Part shown: in pieces, positions 52,210 to 60,693 of the stretch
Position numbering within the stretch: position 1 is the first letter of the stretch
How the letters are laid out: the number at the start of each line of letters is the position of its first letter
From: Methylobacterium sp. J-048
GTDB lineage: Bacteria; Pseudomonadota; Alphaproteobacteria; Rhizobiales; Beijerinckiaceae
Assembly (NCBI RefSeq): GCF_022829515.1
Contig: NZ_JAKSYL010000214.1
Span: 1-64,000 of the forward strand
Reading direction: 5' to 3'
DNA length: 64,000 nucleotides
Made by a program: the position numbers and the translations under genes
Notes under the pieces: generated by a model
The model's input: only the letters and a program-made list of their open reading frames with translations
What the model was told of the DNA's origin: nothing
Databases searched by the model: none

Positions 52210-53508
52210 TTACAGCCCGAACATGCTCTGGGTCGGCGCGTGCAACGTGAAGGCGTGGCCCTCGTCGACCCAGCCGGGGCCGGCGTGGCCCTGTTCGATC
52301 GAGGTGATCTCCGCGGCGCTGGACGCGTAATAGTGGCGGCCGCTCTCGGTGTTGACGAACCGCTCGATGTTGATCGCGCTCGATCCGGGGGCGGACGGAT
52401 CGGCATAGGCCTCGAAGGCGACGCCGTCGTAGTGGTAGCCCGAACCGGAGCCGAGCAGGCCGTCCCGCTCGGCCGGGCTGGTCGTGTAGAACGTGTCCCC
52501 GGTCGCCGCATTCGTGAAGTGGAACACGTCCTCGGTGCCGGCGGATCCGGTGGGGGCGGCCCAGCCGACCCCCTGATACGCGTAGTCCGGTTGGGACGTC
52601 TTGATCGCGTCCCGCTCCGCCGTGCTGGCCGTGTAGAGATGCTGGCCGGTGGACGCGTCGTAGAAGTGGAAGACCGGCTCCAGGCTCGCGCTCGTGCCGG
52701 CGTTCGGGTTCGCCTGATAGGCGCGCAGGTAGTCGATGTTCATCTGGGCCGGGAACGGCGTCGTCGCGTCGGCATCGCCCGGCCATGTCCCGCCGATCGC
52801 CAGATTGGCGATCATGTACATGGGCTTGTCCAGGCTGGCGGGGGTGGGTGTCTGATAGACTTCCTGGCCGTCGAAGTAGAAGGCCAGGCTGTCCGGCTCC
52901 CAGTCGACTCCGTAGGTGTGATAGCCGCCGCTCATGTCGGCGACCTGCGACACGCCCTGGCTCACCGTGTGGGTGTCGGGGGTCTGGCCGGGCGCGAGGC
53001 TGTGGACGGTCGTGTAGAGCGTGCTGGGATCGTGCCCGAGCATCTCCATCACGTCGATCTCGGGCGGCCAGGACCCGTCCTTGGCGAGCAGCCAGAAGGC
53101 CGGCCACACCCCCTGCCCGGCCGGCAGCTCGGCCCGCATCTCGAAGTAGCCGTAGGTCTGGCTGAAGCTGTGGGACGTGTTGATCATCCCCGACGTGTAG
53201 GGCTGGCCGCCGAGGTCCGAGAGCAGCGACGGGTCGGACGGCGCCGCCGTGATGGTCAGGATGCCGTCATGGACGCTGAACGGGTTGGGCAGCGCGGCGG
53301 CGCTGCCGTCCGTGGGATGGTCGGCCCGGACGTACCATTCCTGCTCCTGGTTGAACGGCCGCGTGCCGGTCGCCGTGACGTAGCTGCCCCATTGCGGGCC
53401 GCCCGCCGTGTCGAGGCCCGACGTCCCGTTCCAGAGGTCGAGGGTGTTGAACTCGGCGCTGTAGGTCAGGGTCGCGGTCTGCGCGAGGTTGTTGGGGTCG
53501 ATCGGCAT
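52210..53508 (-). CDS. GH16 beta-glycanase with C-terminal DUF5648 repeats, no Sec signal
   Basis: 432 residues. GH16 domain about 10-265 with catalytic motif EIDVMEMLG (Glu-x-Asp-x-x-Glu) and SHSFSQTYGYFEMRAELPAG, QGVWPAFWLLAKDG. Then three DUF5648-like units: FHFYDASTGQHLYTASTAER; FHFTNAATGDTFYTTSPAER; ERFVNTESGRHYYASSAAEI. No signal peptide. Rhizobial ExsH/PlyA glycanases are exported by PrsDE type I systems, and a PrsDE-like pair lies 95 bp upstream. Likely trims exopolysaccharide outside the cell. Confidence 0.87.
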   Translation of the reverse strand: MPIDPNNLAQTATLTYSAEFNTLDLWNGTSGLDTAGGPQWGSYVTATGTRPFNQEQEWYVRADHPTDGSAAALPNPFSVHDGILTITAAPSDPSLLSDLGGQPYTSGMINTSHSFSQTYGYFEMRAELPAGQGVWPAFWLLAKDGSWPPEIDVMEMLGHDPSTLYTTVHSLAPGQTPDTHTVSQGVSQVADMSGGYHTYGVDWEPDSLAFYFDGQEVYQTPTPASLDKPMYMIANLAIGGTWPGDADATTPFPAQMNIDYLRAYQANPNAGTSASLEPVFHFYDASTGQHLYTASTAERDAIKTSQPDYAYQGVGWAAPTGSAGTEDVFHFTNAATGDTFYTTSPAERDGLLGSGSGYHYDGVAFEAYADPSAPGSSAINIERFVNTESGRHYYASSAAEITSIEQGHAGPGWVDEGHAFTLHAPTQSMFGL

Positions 53509-53545
53509 CGTGGCTGGCCTGTCGGTTCTGCCGGATCACGTTCTA

Positions 53546-53567
53546 TATGCAATCATGGGTTGCAATA
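53546..53567 (-). promoter_or_regulatory. TGCAA-N8-TGCAA element before the GH16 gene
   Basis: TGCAATCATGGGTTGCAA at 53548-53565 (plus-strand reading), two direct TGCAA half-sites 13 bp apart, 38 bp before the GH16 ATG. A near-identical element stands before the repeat-protein gene (59056-59077). Likely binding site for one regulator of both genes. Confidence 0.6.
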
Positions 53568-53602
53568 TTCCTGCCGGCCCGGCGGCGGCGAGGCCGACGG
53601 CC

Positions 53603-54919
53603 CTACTTCTCGCGAAACGCCCGGCGCGCCTGATCGACCAGGGGCTTGGTGAGATACGACAGGACCGTCCGGTCGGCGGTCCGGATGAACGCCTCCACGG
53701 GCATGCCGGGCATCAGCTTGGCGCCGTCGAGCCGGCTCAGCTCGTCCTTGGTCACGCCCAGGCGCACGAGGTAGTAGAAGCTGCCGGTCCGCTTGTCCTC
53801 GCTGACGTCGGCGGCGATCCGGGTGACCCGGCCGTTGAGTTCCGGCGTGGTCCGCTGGTCGAAGCTGGGGAAGCGCAGGCCCGCGGCCTGGCCGGTCTGC
53901 AGCCGGTCGATGTCCTGGGGCGCGACCCGGACCTCGGCCACCAGGGAATCGGCGTTCGGCACGATCAGCATGATCGGCTCGCCCGGGGAGATCACGCCGC
54001 CGCGGGTATGGACCGCGAGCTCGTGGACGTAGCCCGTCTGCGGCGAGCGGATCTCGATCCGCTGCAACTGGTCGAAGGCGGCGATCCGCTGCTCGGTCAG
54101 GGTCGCGGCCTTGGCGCGGTTCTCGGCCAGCTCCTTGGCGACGTCGCTGCGCAGGTTCTGCTCGAGCTGGATGATCTGCAGCTCGGTCTCCGAGACCTTG
54201 CCCCTGGTCTGGGCGATGTTGGCCACCAGGACCCCGCGCTCGCCCTTGAGACGGGACATGTCGCGCTGGAGGCTGGTGAGCCGGGTGAGCTGGATCAGGT
54301 TCTTCTTCCAGAGATCCTCGACGCCCTCGTATTCCCGGCCGATGATCGCGGTCTCCTGCTCCTTGGCGGCGGCCTGCTCGACCAGGCCCTTGATCTCCTC
54401 GCGCAGCTGGCCGATCCGTTCGCGCAGCTGCGCCTTCTGGCCCTGGAGCGCGTCGCGGCGGAAGCGGAACAGCTTGCGCTCGCCGTCGACGATCCGGGCG
54501 ACGTCGGGCCCGGCCCCGGCGAGATCGGCCGGGAAGGCGGGCTCGTCGCGGCCGTCGCGCTCGGCCTCCAGCCGGGCGTTGCGGGCGGCGATCTCCCACA
54601 GGCTCTTGGTAACGCTGTCGTAGGTGGCCCGGGTGGTGGTGGCGTCGAGACGGACCAGCAGGTCGCCGGCCTGGACGCGGGCACCCTCCTGGATCGGCAA
54701 TTCGGCGACTACGCCGCCGGTCGGGTGCTGGACCTTCTTGATGTTGCTCTCGACCACCAGGGAGCCGGTGGCGATGATCGCCCCGGCCAGCTCGGTGGCG
54801 GCGGTCCAGGCGCCGGTGCCGGTGGCCAGCACGATCACCGCGGCGACGCCGACGACGTGCCGCCGGAGCGAGCGCCGGGTCTCGCGGGTCGGGTCGATGG
54901 AGGCCTGGTCCCGCGTCAT
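53603..54919 (-). CDS. type I secretion membrane-fusion protein (HlyD/PrsE family)
   Basis: 438 residues: one inner-membrane helix (about 22-42, VVGVAAVIVLATGTGAWTAA), a lipoyl half (GSLVVESNIKKVQHPTGGVV), a long periplasmic coiled coil (about 140-290), and the C-terminal signature AEVRVAPQDIDRLQTGQAAG and GMPVEAFIRTADRTVLSYL. It joins the ABC exporter to an outer-membrane TolC-type channel (no tolC gene nearby). Its ATG overlaps the ATPase stop by 4 bp. Confidence 0.92.
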   Translation of the reverse strand: MTRDQASIDPTRETRRSLRRHVVGVAAVIVLATGTGAWTAATELAGAIIATGSLVVESNIKKVQHPTGGVVAELPIQEGARVQAGDLLVRLDATTTRATYDSVTKSLWEIAARNARLEAERDGRDEPAFPADLAGAGPDVARIVDGERKLFRFRRDALQGQKAQLRERIGQLREEIKGLVEQAAAKEQETAIIGREYEGVEDLWKKNLIQLTRLTSLQRDMSRLKGERGVLVANIAQTRGKVSETELQIIQLEQNLRSDVAKELAENRAKAATLTEQRIAAFDQLQRIEIRSPQTGYVHELAVHTRGGVISPGEPIMLIVPNADSLVAEVRVAPQDIDRLQTGQAAGLRFPSFDQRTTPELNGRVTRIAADVSEDKRTGSFYYLVRLGVTKDELSRLDGAKLMPGMPVEAFIRTADRTVLSYLTKPLVDQARRAFREK

Positions 54920-56640
54920 GCGACCCTCGTGGGTGTCTGCCGGGTCAGGGCGCCCAGCTGCGCCAGGACCTCGTCGCGGGGCCCGTGCAGGCGCACGCGG
55001 CCTTCGCCCAGGACCAGGATGCGATCGACCGCGGCCAGCGCGCTCGGCCGGTGGGCGATCACCACCACGATGCCGCCCCGGGCGCGCACGCCCTGCACGG
55101 CCGCCGACAGGGCGCGGTCGCCGTCGACGTCGAGGTTGGAGTTCGGCTCGTCGAGCACCACCAGGAACGGGTCGCCGTAGAGCGCCCGGGCGAGCGCGAT
55201 CCGCTGGCGCTGGCCGCCCGACAGGCCGAGCCCGGCGGCGCCAACCCGGGCGTCGTAGCCGCCGGGCAGGCGCAGCACGACCTCGTGGACGCCCGCCGCC
55301 TTCGCGGCCGATTGCAGGGCCTCCGGGTCGGGCGCGGGATCGAACCGGGTGATGTTCTCCGCGATGGTGCCGTCGAACATCTCGATGTCCTGCGGCAGGT
55401 AGCCGATTGCGCACCCGAGGGCGTCGGGATCCCACTGGTCGATCGCCGCGCCGTCGAGGCGGATCACCCCGCGGACCGGCCGGGCCAGGCCGACGAGCGC
55501 CCGGGCGAAGGTGGACTTGCCCGAGCCGCTGGCGCCGATCACCCCGAGCGCGCTGCCGGGGGCGAGGGCGACGTTGACGTCGTGCAGGATCAGGCTGTCG
55601 GTCCCGGGGGCGGCGATCGAGAGCGCGGTCACGCGCACGCTCTCCCGGGGCGCCGGCAGGGGCGTCAGGGCCTCGGGCTCCCGCCGGGGCAGGAACGCCA
55701 CGAGCCGGCTCCAGGCCTGCCGGGCGGCCGAGAACGACTTCCAGTTGGCGATGACGAGATCGACCGGGGCGAGCGCCCGGGCCGACAGGATCGTGGCGGC
55801 CAGCATCACCCCGGCGGTGGCCTCCTCGCGCACCACCAGGTAGGCGCCGAGCCCCAGGATCCCGGATTGCAGCACCGTGCGCAGCAGGCGCGCCACCGCG
55901 CCGAAGCCGATGGCGAGATCGTTGCTGGAGGTGGCGACGTCGAGGTTCTTACGGGTCCGGACCTGCCAGAGGTCGGCCACCCGCGACCGCATCCCCAGCG
56001 CGCAGAGCAGCGGCGCGGTCCGGTGCGCCATGTCGGTGAAGGAGCGGCGCTCCCCGGCGACCCGCACGGTCTCCCGGGTGGTCTCGGCGGAGGCCCAGTC
56101 GGTCAGGACCGTCAGGCCGCAGAGGAACAGGGCGCCGCCCGCGATCGCCGCCCCGAGCCAGGGATGGAACAGGAAGCAGACCGCGATGTAGAGCGGCACC
56201 CAGGGCAGGTCGAAGAAGGCGGTGAGCGCCATGCTGGACACGAAGCCCCGCACGGTGTCGAGGTCGCGCAGCGCCTGAGGGCCGTCGTCGCCGCGGGGCG
56301 TCTCGGCGCCGCGCGCCAGCAGGGTCCGGAAGATCCGCGGGCCGAGGCGCTCATCCACGAGGCGGCCGAAGCGCGACAGGATCCGGGCGCGGAACACCTC
56401 GAACACGCTCTGGATCACGAACAGCATCAGGGCGATGCCGGCGAGCCCGACCAGGGTGGCGATGCTCCGGCTCGGCAGCACCCGGTCGTAGACTTGGAGC
56501 ATGAAGATCGGGGCGGTCAGCATCAGCAGGTTGATCAGGCCGCTGACGATCATCACGGTGATCAGGGCTGTGCGCCCGGCCCGGATCGCGGCCCAGAACT
56601 CCCGGCGCTTGGCAGCACGCAACACGCGTTCGTCGGTCAC
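54916..56640 (-). CDS. type I secretion ABC transporter (PrtD/PrsD family)
   Basis: 574 residues: membrane domain about 20-300 with SGLINLLMLTAPIFMLQVYD and a DLPWVPLYIAVCFLFHPWLG segment typical of PrtD-like exporters; ATPase with Walker A GASGSGKST (369-377), signature LSGGQRQRIALARAL and Walker B LVVLDEPNSNLD. No C39 peptidase domain, so cargo is recognised by a C-terminal signal and not a double-glycine leader. Works with the fusion protein just downstream. Confidence 0.93.
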   Translation of the reverse strand: MTDERVLRAAKRREFWAAIRAGRTALITVMIVSGLINLLMLTAPIFMLQVYDRVLPSRSIATLVGLAGIALMLFVIQSVFEVFRARILSRFGRLVDERLGPRIFRTLLARGAETPRGDDGPQALRDLDTVRGFVSSMALTAFFDLPWVPLYIAVCFLFHPWLGAAIAGGALFLCGLTVLTDWASAETTRETVRVAGERRSFTDMAHRTAPLLCALGMRSRVADLWQVRTRKNLDVATSSNDLAIGFGAVARLLRTVLQSGILGLGAYLVVREEATAGVMLAATILSARALAPVDLVIANWKSFSAARQAWSRLVAFLPRREPEALTPLPAPRESVRVTALSIAAPGTDSLILHDVNVALAPGSALGVIGASGSGKSTFARALVGLARPVRGVIRLDGAAIDQWDPDALGCAIGYLPQDIEMFDGTIAENITRFDPAPDPEALQSAAKAAGVHEVVLRLPGGYDARVGAAGLGLSGGQRQRIALARALYGDPFLVVLDEPNSNLDVDGDRALSAAVQGVRARGGIVVVIAHRPSALAAVDRILVLGEGRVRLHGPRDEVLAQLGALTRQTPTRVA

Positions 56641-56672
56641 AGGATTGTCCCCCGGCGGCTCGGCACGCTCAC

Positions 56673-56703
56673 AGAAGAACCCCCGCCGCGTGGGCGGCGG
56701 GGG
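56673..56703 (-). terminator. strong hairpin between repeat-protein and transporter genes
   Basis: CCCCCGCCGC (56680-56689) and GCGGCGGGGG (56694-56703) form a perfect 10-bp stem with a 4-base loop; on the minus strand it is followed by TTCTTCT. It lies 10 bp after the repeat-protein stop and 40 bp before the ABC exporter ATG. It would reduce transporter expression relative to cargo, as between hlyA and hlyB. Confidence 0.7.
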
Positions 56704-56712
56704 CTTCGGCCG

Positions 56713-59025
56713 TCACAGGCCGAGCAGGTGCAGGCCGCCCGTGGCCGAGTGCGGGGTCGGGTCGGTGTGGTGGACGTCGGCATGGCTGCCGAGGTCGATC
56801 GTGACGATCCCGAGATCGGGGCTCGCGCCATGGGAGCCGCCGGCCTCCCCGGCTCCGGCCGGCGCCGCCGAGGCCGGGCTCAGGATCTGCCCGACGATGG
56901 AATCCGCGCCGCCGCTGCCGCTGCTCTGCGGCAGCAGGATGCTGTCGCCGGAGAGCAGGTTGGCGGTGGCCAGGCTCGGCTGGTCGGCGCCCACCGCAAT
57001 GGCGCTCGCCTGGACGGTGTGCGACGGGTCCGCGGCCGGGGTGAGCACGGCCGCGTTGGCCAGGGGCGTCGCCGTGGTCGGGCCCGCGGCCACGTCGATC
57101 AGCGGATGGGTCCCGGTGCCGCCCTCGCCCGAGCCGCCGCCGGTCAGGCCGCCCGGCAAGCCGCCGACCGGGTTGCCGGCATCGGATCCACCCAGAACCG
57201 AGGTCACGGTCCCGAGCACGCCGTCGAGCGGGCTGCCTGTGCCCTGACCGCCGCCGGCCGCACCCGAGAGGGCGCCGGTCACCGAGCCCAGCACGCCGCC
57301 GGCCGCATCGGCGACATGACCGACATCGCCGACCACCTGCCCGATCGCGGGGCCCGCGTTGCCGCTCAGCACGGCGCCCGGCAGGTTGACCACGTCGGTC
57401 ACGAGGTTGCTCGACTCGCCGAGCTCGCCCAGCCCCACGGTGGTCCCGAGATTGATCACGGCGTGGAGCGGGTCGTTCAGGACCGGCACATCGTGCCCCA
57501 CTTGCTCCAGCGTCGCGTGGATGCCGTCGATCACGCCGTTGGCAAGGGCGGCCACGGGCTGCAGCGGCGCGTTCGCCCCGAGAAGGGGGCCGCCGATCCC
57601 GTCGGCTTGGCCGCCGCCGGTGAGGCCGCCGAGCAACCCGTCGAGGGGCGTTCCGCCGTGCCCGCCGAGCAGGCCGTCCACCGTCGACGTCACGGGCGCG
57701 AGCAAGCCGCTGGCCGGCGATCCGCCACCGCCACCGCCAAGGCCGCCGAGAAGGCCGGTGGCACCGCCGAGCAGGCCGTCGAGGGGCAGCGCGCCATCGC
57801 CGTGGCCGCCGAGCAGCCCGTCGACCGTCGACGTGACCGGGGCGAGCAGGCTGCCGCCCGGCGCGCTCGCATCGCCGCCGAGCCCGCCGAGGATGCCGGT
57901 GACGCCGCCGAGCAGGCCGCCGGCGGCGTGGGTCACGGCGCCGACATCGTTGAGGATCGGCGACAGAGCTCCGAGGCCCTGGCCGCCGAGCAGGTCGCCC
58001 GGCAGGGCCGCGACGTCGGTCAGGAGGTTGCCGCCCTGCCCCAGATAGCCGAGGCCGATGGTCTCGCCGAGATTGGTCAGGCCGTGGAGCGCGTCGTTCA
58101 GGAGCGGCACCCCGTGCCCGAGATTCTCGAGGGTCGCGTGGAGGTCGAGCACGGCGGTGTTCGCGAGGTTGGTGACCGGGGCCAGCAGCCCGTCCGACGA
58201 CAGCAGGCCACCGGCATTGGCCACGCCGGTGACGGAGCCGACCAGGGTATCGGCCGAGCCGAGGACGTGGCCGAGATCGGACAGGACGGGGCTCGCCGAG
58301 GCGAGGCCGCCGCCGGTCAGGAGCGAACCTGGCAGCGCCAGGGTGTCGGTCAGGAGATTGCCCGCCTCGCCGATATGGCCGAGGCCGACGGTCTCGTTTA
58401 GTCCGGTGACCGCGTGGATCGGCGCGTTGAGCACCGGGATCTGATGGCCGACATCCTCCAGCGTGGTGTGCACGTCGAGGACGGCCTGGTTGAGGATGCT
58501 GGTCGCCGGGCTGAGGATCCCGCCGGTGCCAACGAGGCCGTTGCCGCTCGCCGGCACGGCCGTGACCGATTCCAGCAGGGTGCCGGCGGCCGTGGCGACG
58601 GAGCCGGTATCGCTCAGCAGCGACGGGATCGCGGCGGAACCGGCCGGGTCGGCGACCACGCCGGTCAGGTCGGTGACCAGGTTTCCGGCCTCGCCGATAT
58701 GGCCGAGGCCCACGGTCTCGCCGAGATTGGTGAGGCCGTGCAGCGGCCCGTTCAGCGGCGCGACCTCGTGGCCGAGCACCTCCAGCTGCGCGTGGGTGTC
58801 GAGCACGACCTGGTTCGCCGTGGCGCTGACCGCGTCGGGCAGCGGCGATCCGCTCGTATCGGCGGAGCCGACATCGACAGCGCCCTCGATGATCGAGGCT
58901 ATCGGGCCGAGGCTCGCGAGCTGGCCGGTGGAGAGGGCGGTCGTGGACAGGAGCGCGTCGGGGCCGACGAGCCATGCGAGCGAGCGCGAAGCGGGGCTGA
59001 GGGTTGCGGCGGAAGAGAGCGACAT
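56713..59025 (-). CDS. large repetitive, probably type I secreted protein without RTX motifs
   Basis: 770 residues, rich in Gly, Leu, Val and Asp, no Cys, no Sec signal. Four 50-residue repeats at about 71-120, 179-228, 289-338 and 496-545 share the pattern LDxHxxLExxGHxVPxLN, then NLGETVGLGxxGExxNLxTD. Between the third and fourth lie Gly/Leu-rich linkers and a duplicated LLAPVTSTVDGLLGGHG. The C-terminal 60 residues are acidic/aliphatic, as type I signals are. No GGxGxDxUx calcium repeats. GGAGGT before the ATG at 59025 settles the start. Probably a secreted matrix or adhesin-like protein; family not recognised. Confidence 0.75.
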   Translation of the reverse strand: MSLSSAATLSPASRSLAWLVGPDALLSTTALSTGQLASLGPIASIIEGAVDVGSADTSGSPLPDAVSATANQVVLDTHAQLEVLGHEVAPLNGPLHGLTNLGETVGLGHIGEAGNLVTDLTGVVADPAGSAAIPSLLSDTGSVATAAGTLLESVTAVPASGNGLVGTGGILSPATSILNQAVLDVHTTLEDVGHQIPVLNAPIHAVTGLNETVGLGHIGEAGNLLTDTLALPGSLLTGGGLASASPVLSDLGHVLGSADTLVGSVTGVANAGGLLSSDGLLAPVTNLANTAVLDLHATLENLGHGVPLLNDALHGLTNLGETIGLGYLGQGGNLLTDVAALPGDLLGGQGLGALSPILNDVGAVTHAAGGLLGGVTGILGGLGGDASAPGGSLLAPVTSTVDGLLGGHGDGALPLDGLLGGATGLLGGLGGGGGGSPASGLLAPVTSTVDGLLGGHGGTPLDGLLGGLTGGGQADGIGGPLLGANAPLQPVAALANGVIDGIHATLEQVGHDVPVLNDPLHAVINLGTTVGLGELGESSNLVTDVVNLPGAVLSGNAGPAIGQVVGDVGHVADAAGGVLGSVTGALSGAAGGGQGTGSPLDGVLGTVTSVLGGSDAGNPVGGLPGGLTGGGSGEGGTGTHPLIDVAAGPTTATPLANAAVLTPAADPSHTVQASAIAVGADQPSLATANLLSGDSILLPQSSGSGGADSIVGQILSPASAAPAGAGEAGGSHGASPDLGIVTIDLGSHADVHHTDPTPHSATGGLHLLGL

Positions 59026-59055
59026 GAACACCTCCGGGTTCATTGGGTAACCCGC

Positions 59056-59077
59056 TATGCAACTGTGGGTTGCAAAT
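59056..59077 (-). promoter_or_regulatory. TGCAA-N8-TGCAA element before the repeat-protein gene
   Basis: TGCAACTGTGGGTTGCAA at 59058-59075, 31 bp before the ATG at 59025. It matches the element before the GH16 gene at 15 of 18 bases, including both half-sites. Confidence 0.6.
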
Positions 59078-59329
59078 ACCGACATCGGTAAAGAATACCG
59101 AGTGCTCGGCCGGGCGGTTGTGCTTGGAGGGTTTGGTCCCGGTCGGGGCTATGCTGTGTGGCCGGAGCGATCCGCGGGGCGAATGCTTCGGATCGGGAGC
59201 AGGCCTCGTTGAGGCGCAAAGAGCGACCTGTTCTTGGCTGGCCGCAGATCGGTGCTGGGCGGGGCCCGCGTCGTCGTTCGATCCCGGTCGTGATGGCGGC
59301 TCGACCGGCTGCACGCGCCGAAGAGTCCG

Positions 59330-59974
59330 CTACGCCCCGGCCCAGGCCGCATGAACCGGCCCGGCGGCCGTATCCGGCTTCGCGGCGCCGATGAAGATCA
59401 CCACCGGGCCGTGTTCCGCGCGCCGGGGATCGTAGAAGTCCAGCAAGCCCGGATGGATCCGCTGGATGAAATCCGGAGACGGGCCGTCCCGGCGGAGCAG
59501 ATGGTCGATCACGACCTGATCGCCGTGCACGGCGTTCGGCACGGGGCCGCAGGCGCCGGCCGCCATCCAGCGCGCGGGCTCGGCCGCGAAGGTGGCGTAG
59601 AGCCCGGCGAGTTCGTCCCCATGCCAGCGCAGCAGGGCGCTGGAGACCCGTCCGCGATGAAAGAAATCCTCCATGGCGGCGAGGCCGGGCTCGGCCAGGG
59701 CGTCGGCCGGGCCGGTGAAGACGGTGTCGAGGTCGCACAGCAGGGTCGTGCCCTCCGCGAGGCCGGGGCGGAACGCCTCCATCTTGGCCCACCAGGCCGG
59801 CCAGTCGTGCATCAGCGGCACCCGCTCGACGCCGGACACCGCCAGCGGCAGGTCGGTCAGGCAGAGGATCCGGTCGAAGGCCGGCGCGTGGCGGTGCACG
59901 CCCCGGGCCAGGCGCTCGACCCAGGTCGCGTCGTAGCGGCCGCCGCTCTTCAGGACGGTGATCAGCGTGGTCAT
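59330..59974 (-). CDS. glycosyltransferase-like protein (GT-A fold, DxD)
   Basis: 214 residues. TTLITVLKSGGRYDATWVER, WAKMEAFRPGLAEGTTLLCD, then LCDLDTVF with the metal-binding Asp-x-Asp, and a GDQVVIDHLL-type acceptor segment. Resembles short nucleotide-sugar transferases found in capsule and glycoprotein loci. Its ATG overlaps the stop of the GT29-like gene as ATGA, so they act together. Confidence 0.7.
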   Translation of the reverse strand: MTTLITVLKSGGRYDATWVERLARGVHRHAPAFDRILCLTDLPLAVSGVERVPLMHDWPAWWAKMEAFRPGLAEGTTLLCDLDTVFTGPADALAEPGLAAMEDFFHRGRVSSALLRWHGDELAGLYATFAAEPARWMAAGACGPVPNAVHGDQVVIDHLLRRDGPSPDFIQRIHPGLLDFYDPRRAEHGPVVIFIGAAKPDTAAGPVHAAWAGA

Positions 59975-60612
59975 GGCGCGTCCGTCGCGTCGGGCGGGTG
60001 CAGGCGCAGGCGCCCGGCCGCCTCGGCCTCGGCGAACCAGGCCCGCTCGGCCGCCCAGGGATGGCCGGGCCAGCCGGCGAAGCCGAAGCCGTGGATGTCG
60101 GCCGGGCCGGCCTTCGTCGGGCGGTCGCGCAGCAGCGCGAGGCTCACCAGGAAGCCGGTGCTCGGGTTCGGGCATTCCTGCGTCTCGGCTGCGAGGCGAC
60201 GCCGCGCCTCATCGTGCAGGGCCTCCGGCAGGAGATGGACCGGCTTGCCGAGGGGGCGCAGCAGCGCCAGAGCCTCCCGGGTCCAGCAGATCGGCTCGGG
60301 TTCGTTCGCCTCCGCGGGCAGCATCGGGAACGGCAGGATGAACGCCTCGGCCTGCCGGACCACCGGACGGTCCAGGAACCCTGGGTCGGCCAGCCATTCG
60401 CGCATCTGGCCGCCGCGATTGACCAGGGCGAGATGCGTCACCCGCGAGCCGGTGCGCCCGCCGAAGCCGGGGGCGTTGTTGAAGCGCACGACCTGGGCGG
60501 CCGCGTCGATGGCGCGCGCCGCCGGGCCGATCCCGGGCGCGTTGCCGACGATGGCGAGGGACGCGCGCGGATCTGCGCACGCCGCGCGGAGGGGATCGAT
60601 GGCGATGGACAT
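59971..60612 (-). CDS. GT29 (sialyltransferase)-like glycosyltransferase
   Basis: 213 residues. SLAIVGNAPGIGPAARAIDA with QVVRFNNAPGFGGRTGSR resembles sialylmotif L, and PNPSTGFLVSLALLRD resembles sialylmotif S of GT29. No membrane anchor, unlike animal enzymes. Bacterial GT29-like proteins may transfer sialic, Kdo-like or other sugars; donor unknown. First gene of a two-gene unit with the DxD protein downstream. Confidence 0.7.
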   Translation of the reverse strand: MSIAIDPLRAACADPRASLAIVGNAPGIGPAARAIDAAAQVVRFNNAPGFGGRTGSRVTHLALVNRGGQMREWLADPGFLDRPVVRQAEAFILPFPMLPAEANEPEPICWTREALALLRPLGKPVHLLPEALHDEARRRLAAETQECPNPSTGFLVSLALLRDRPTKAGPADIHGFGFAGWPGHPWAAERAWFAEAEAAGRLRLHPPDATDAP

Positions 60613-60693
60613 GGGCGGCGGGGGCGTGAGGAACAGCCGAGGTATGGCGCCGGCTCCGCGCCACCAGGGCGCCGCGACAAACCGGAACGGGCT

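Noticed and set aside
54985..58401. Very long plus-strand open frame (1138 codons) opposite the secretion genes
   Set aside because: It is antisense to three well-supported genes, is Arg/Gly/Ala-rich with no domain, and arises from GC-rich third positions.
56713..59025. RTX toxin identity for the repeat protein
   Set aside because: No GGxGxDxUx nonapeptides; Gly-rich linkers are of GGLGG/LLGG type and lack the regular Asp.
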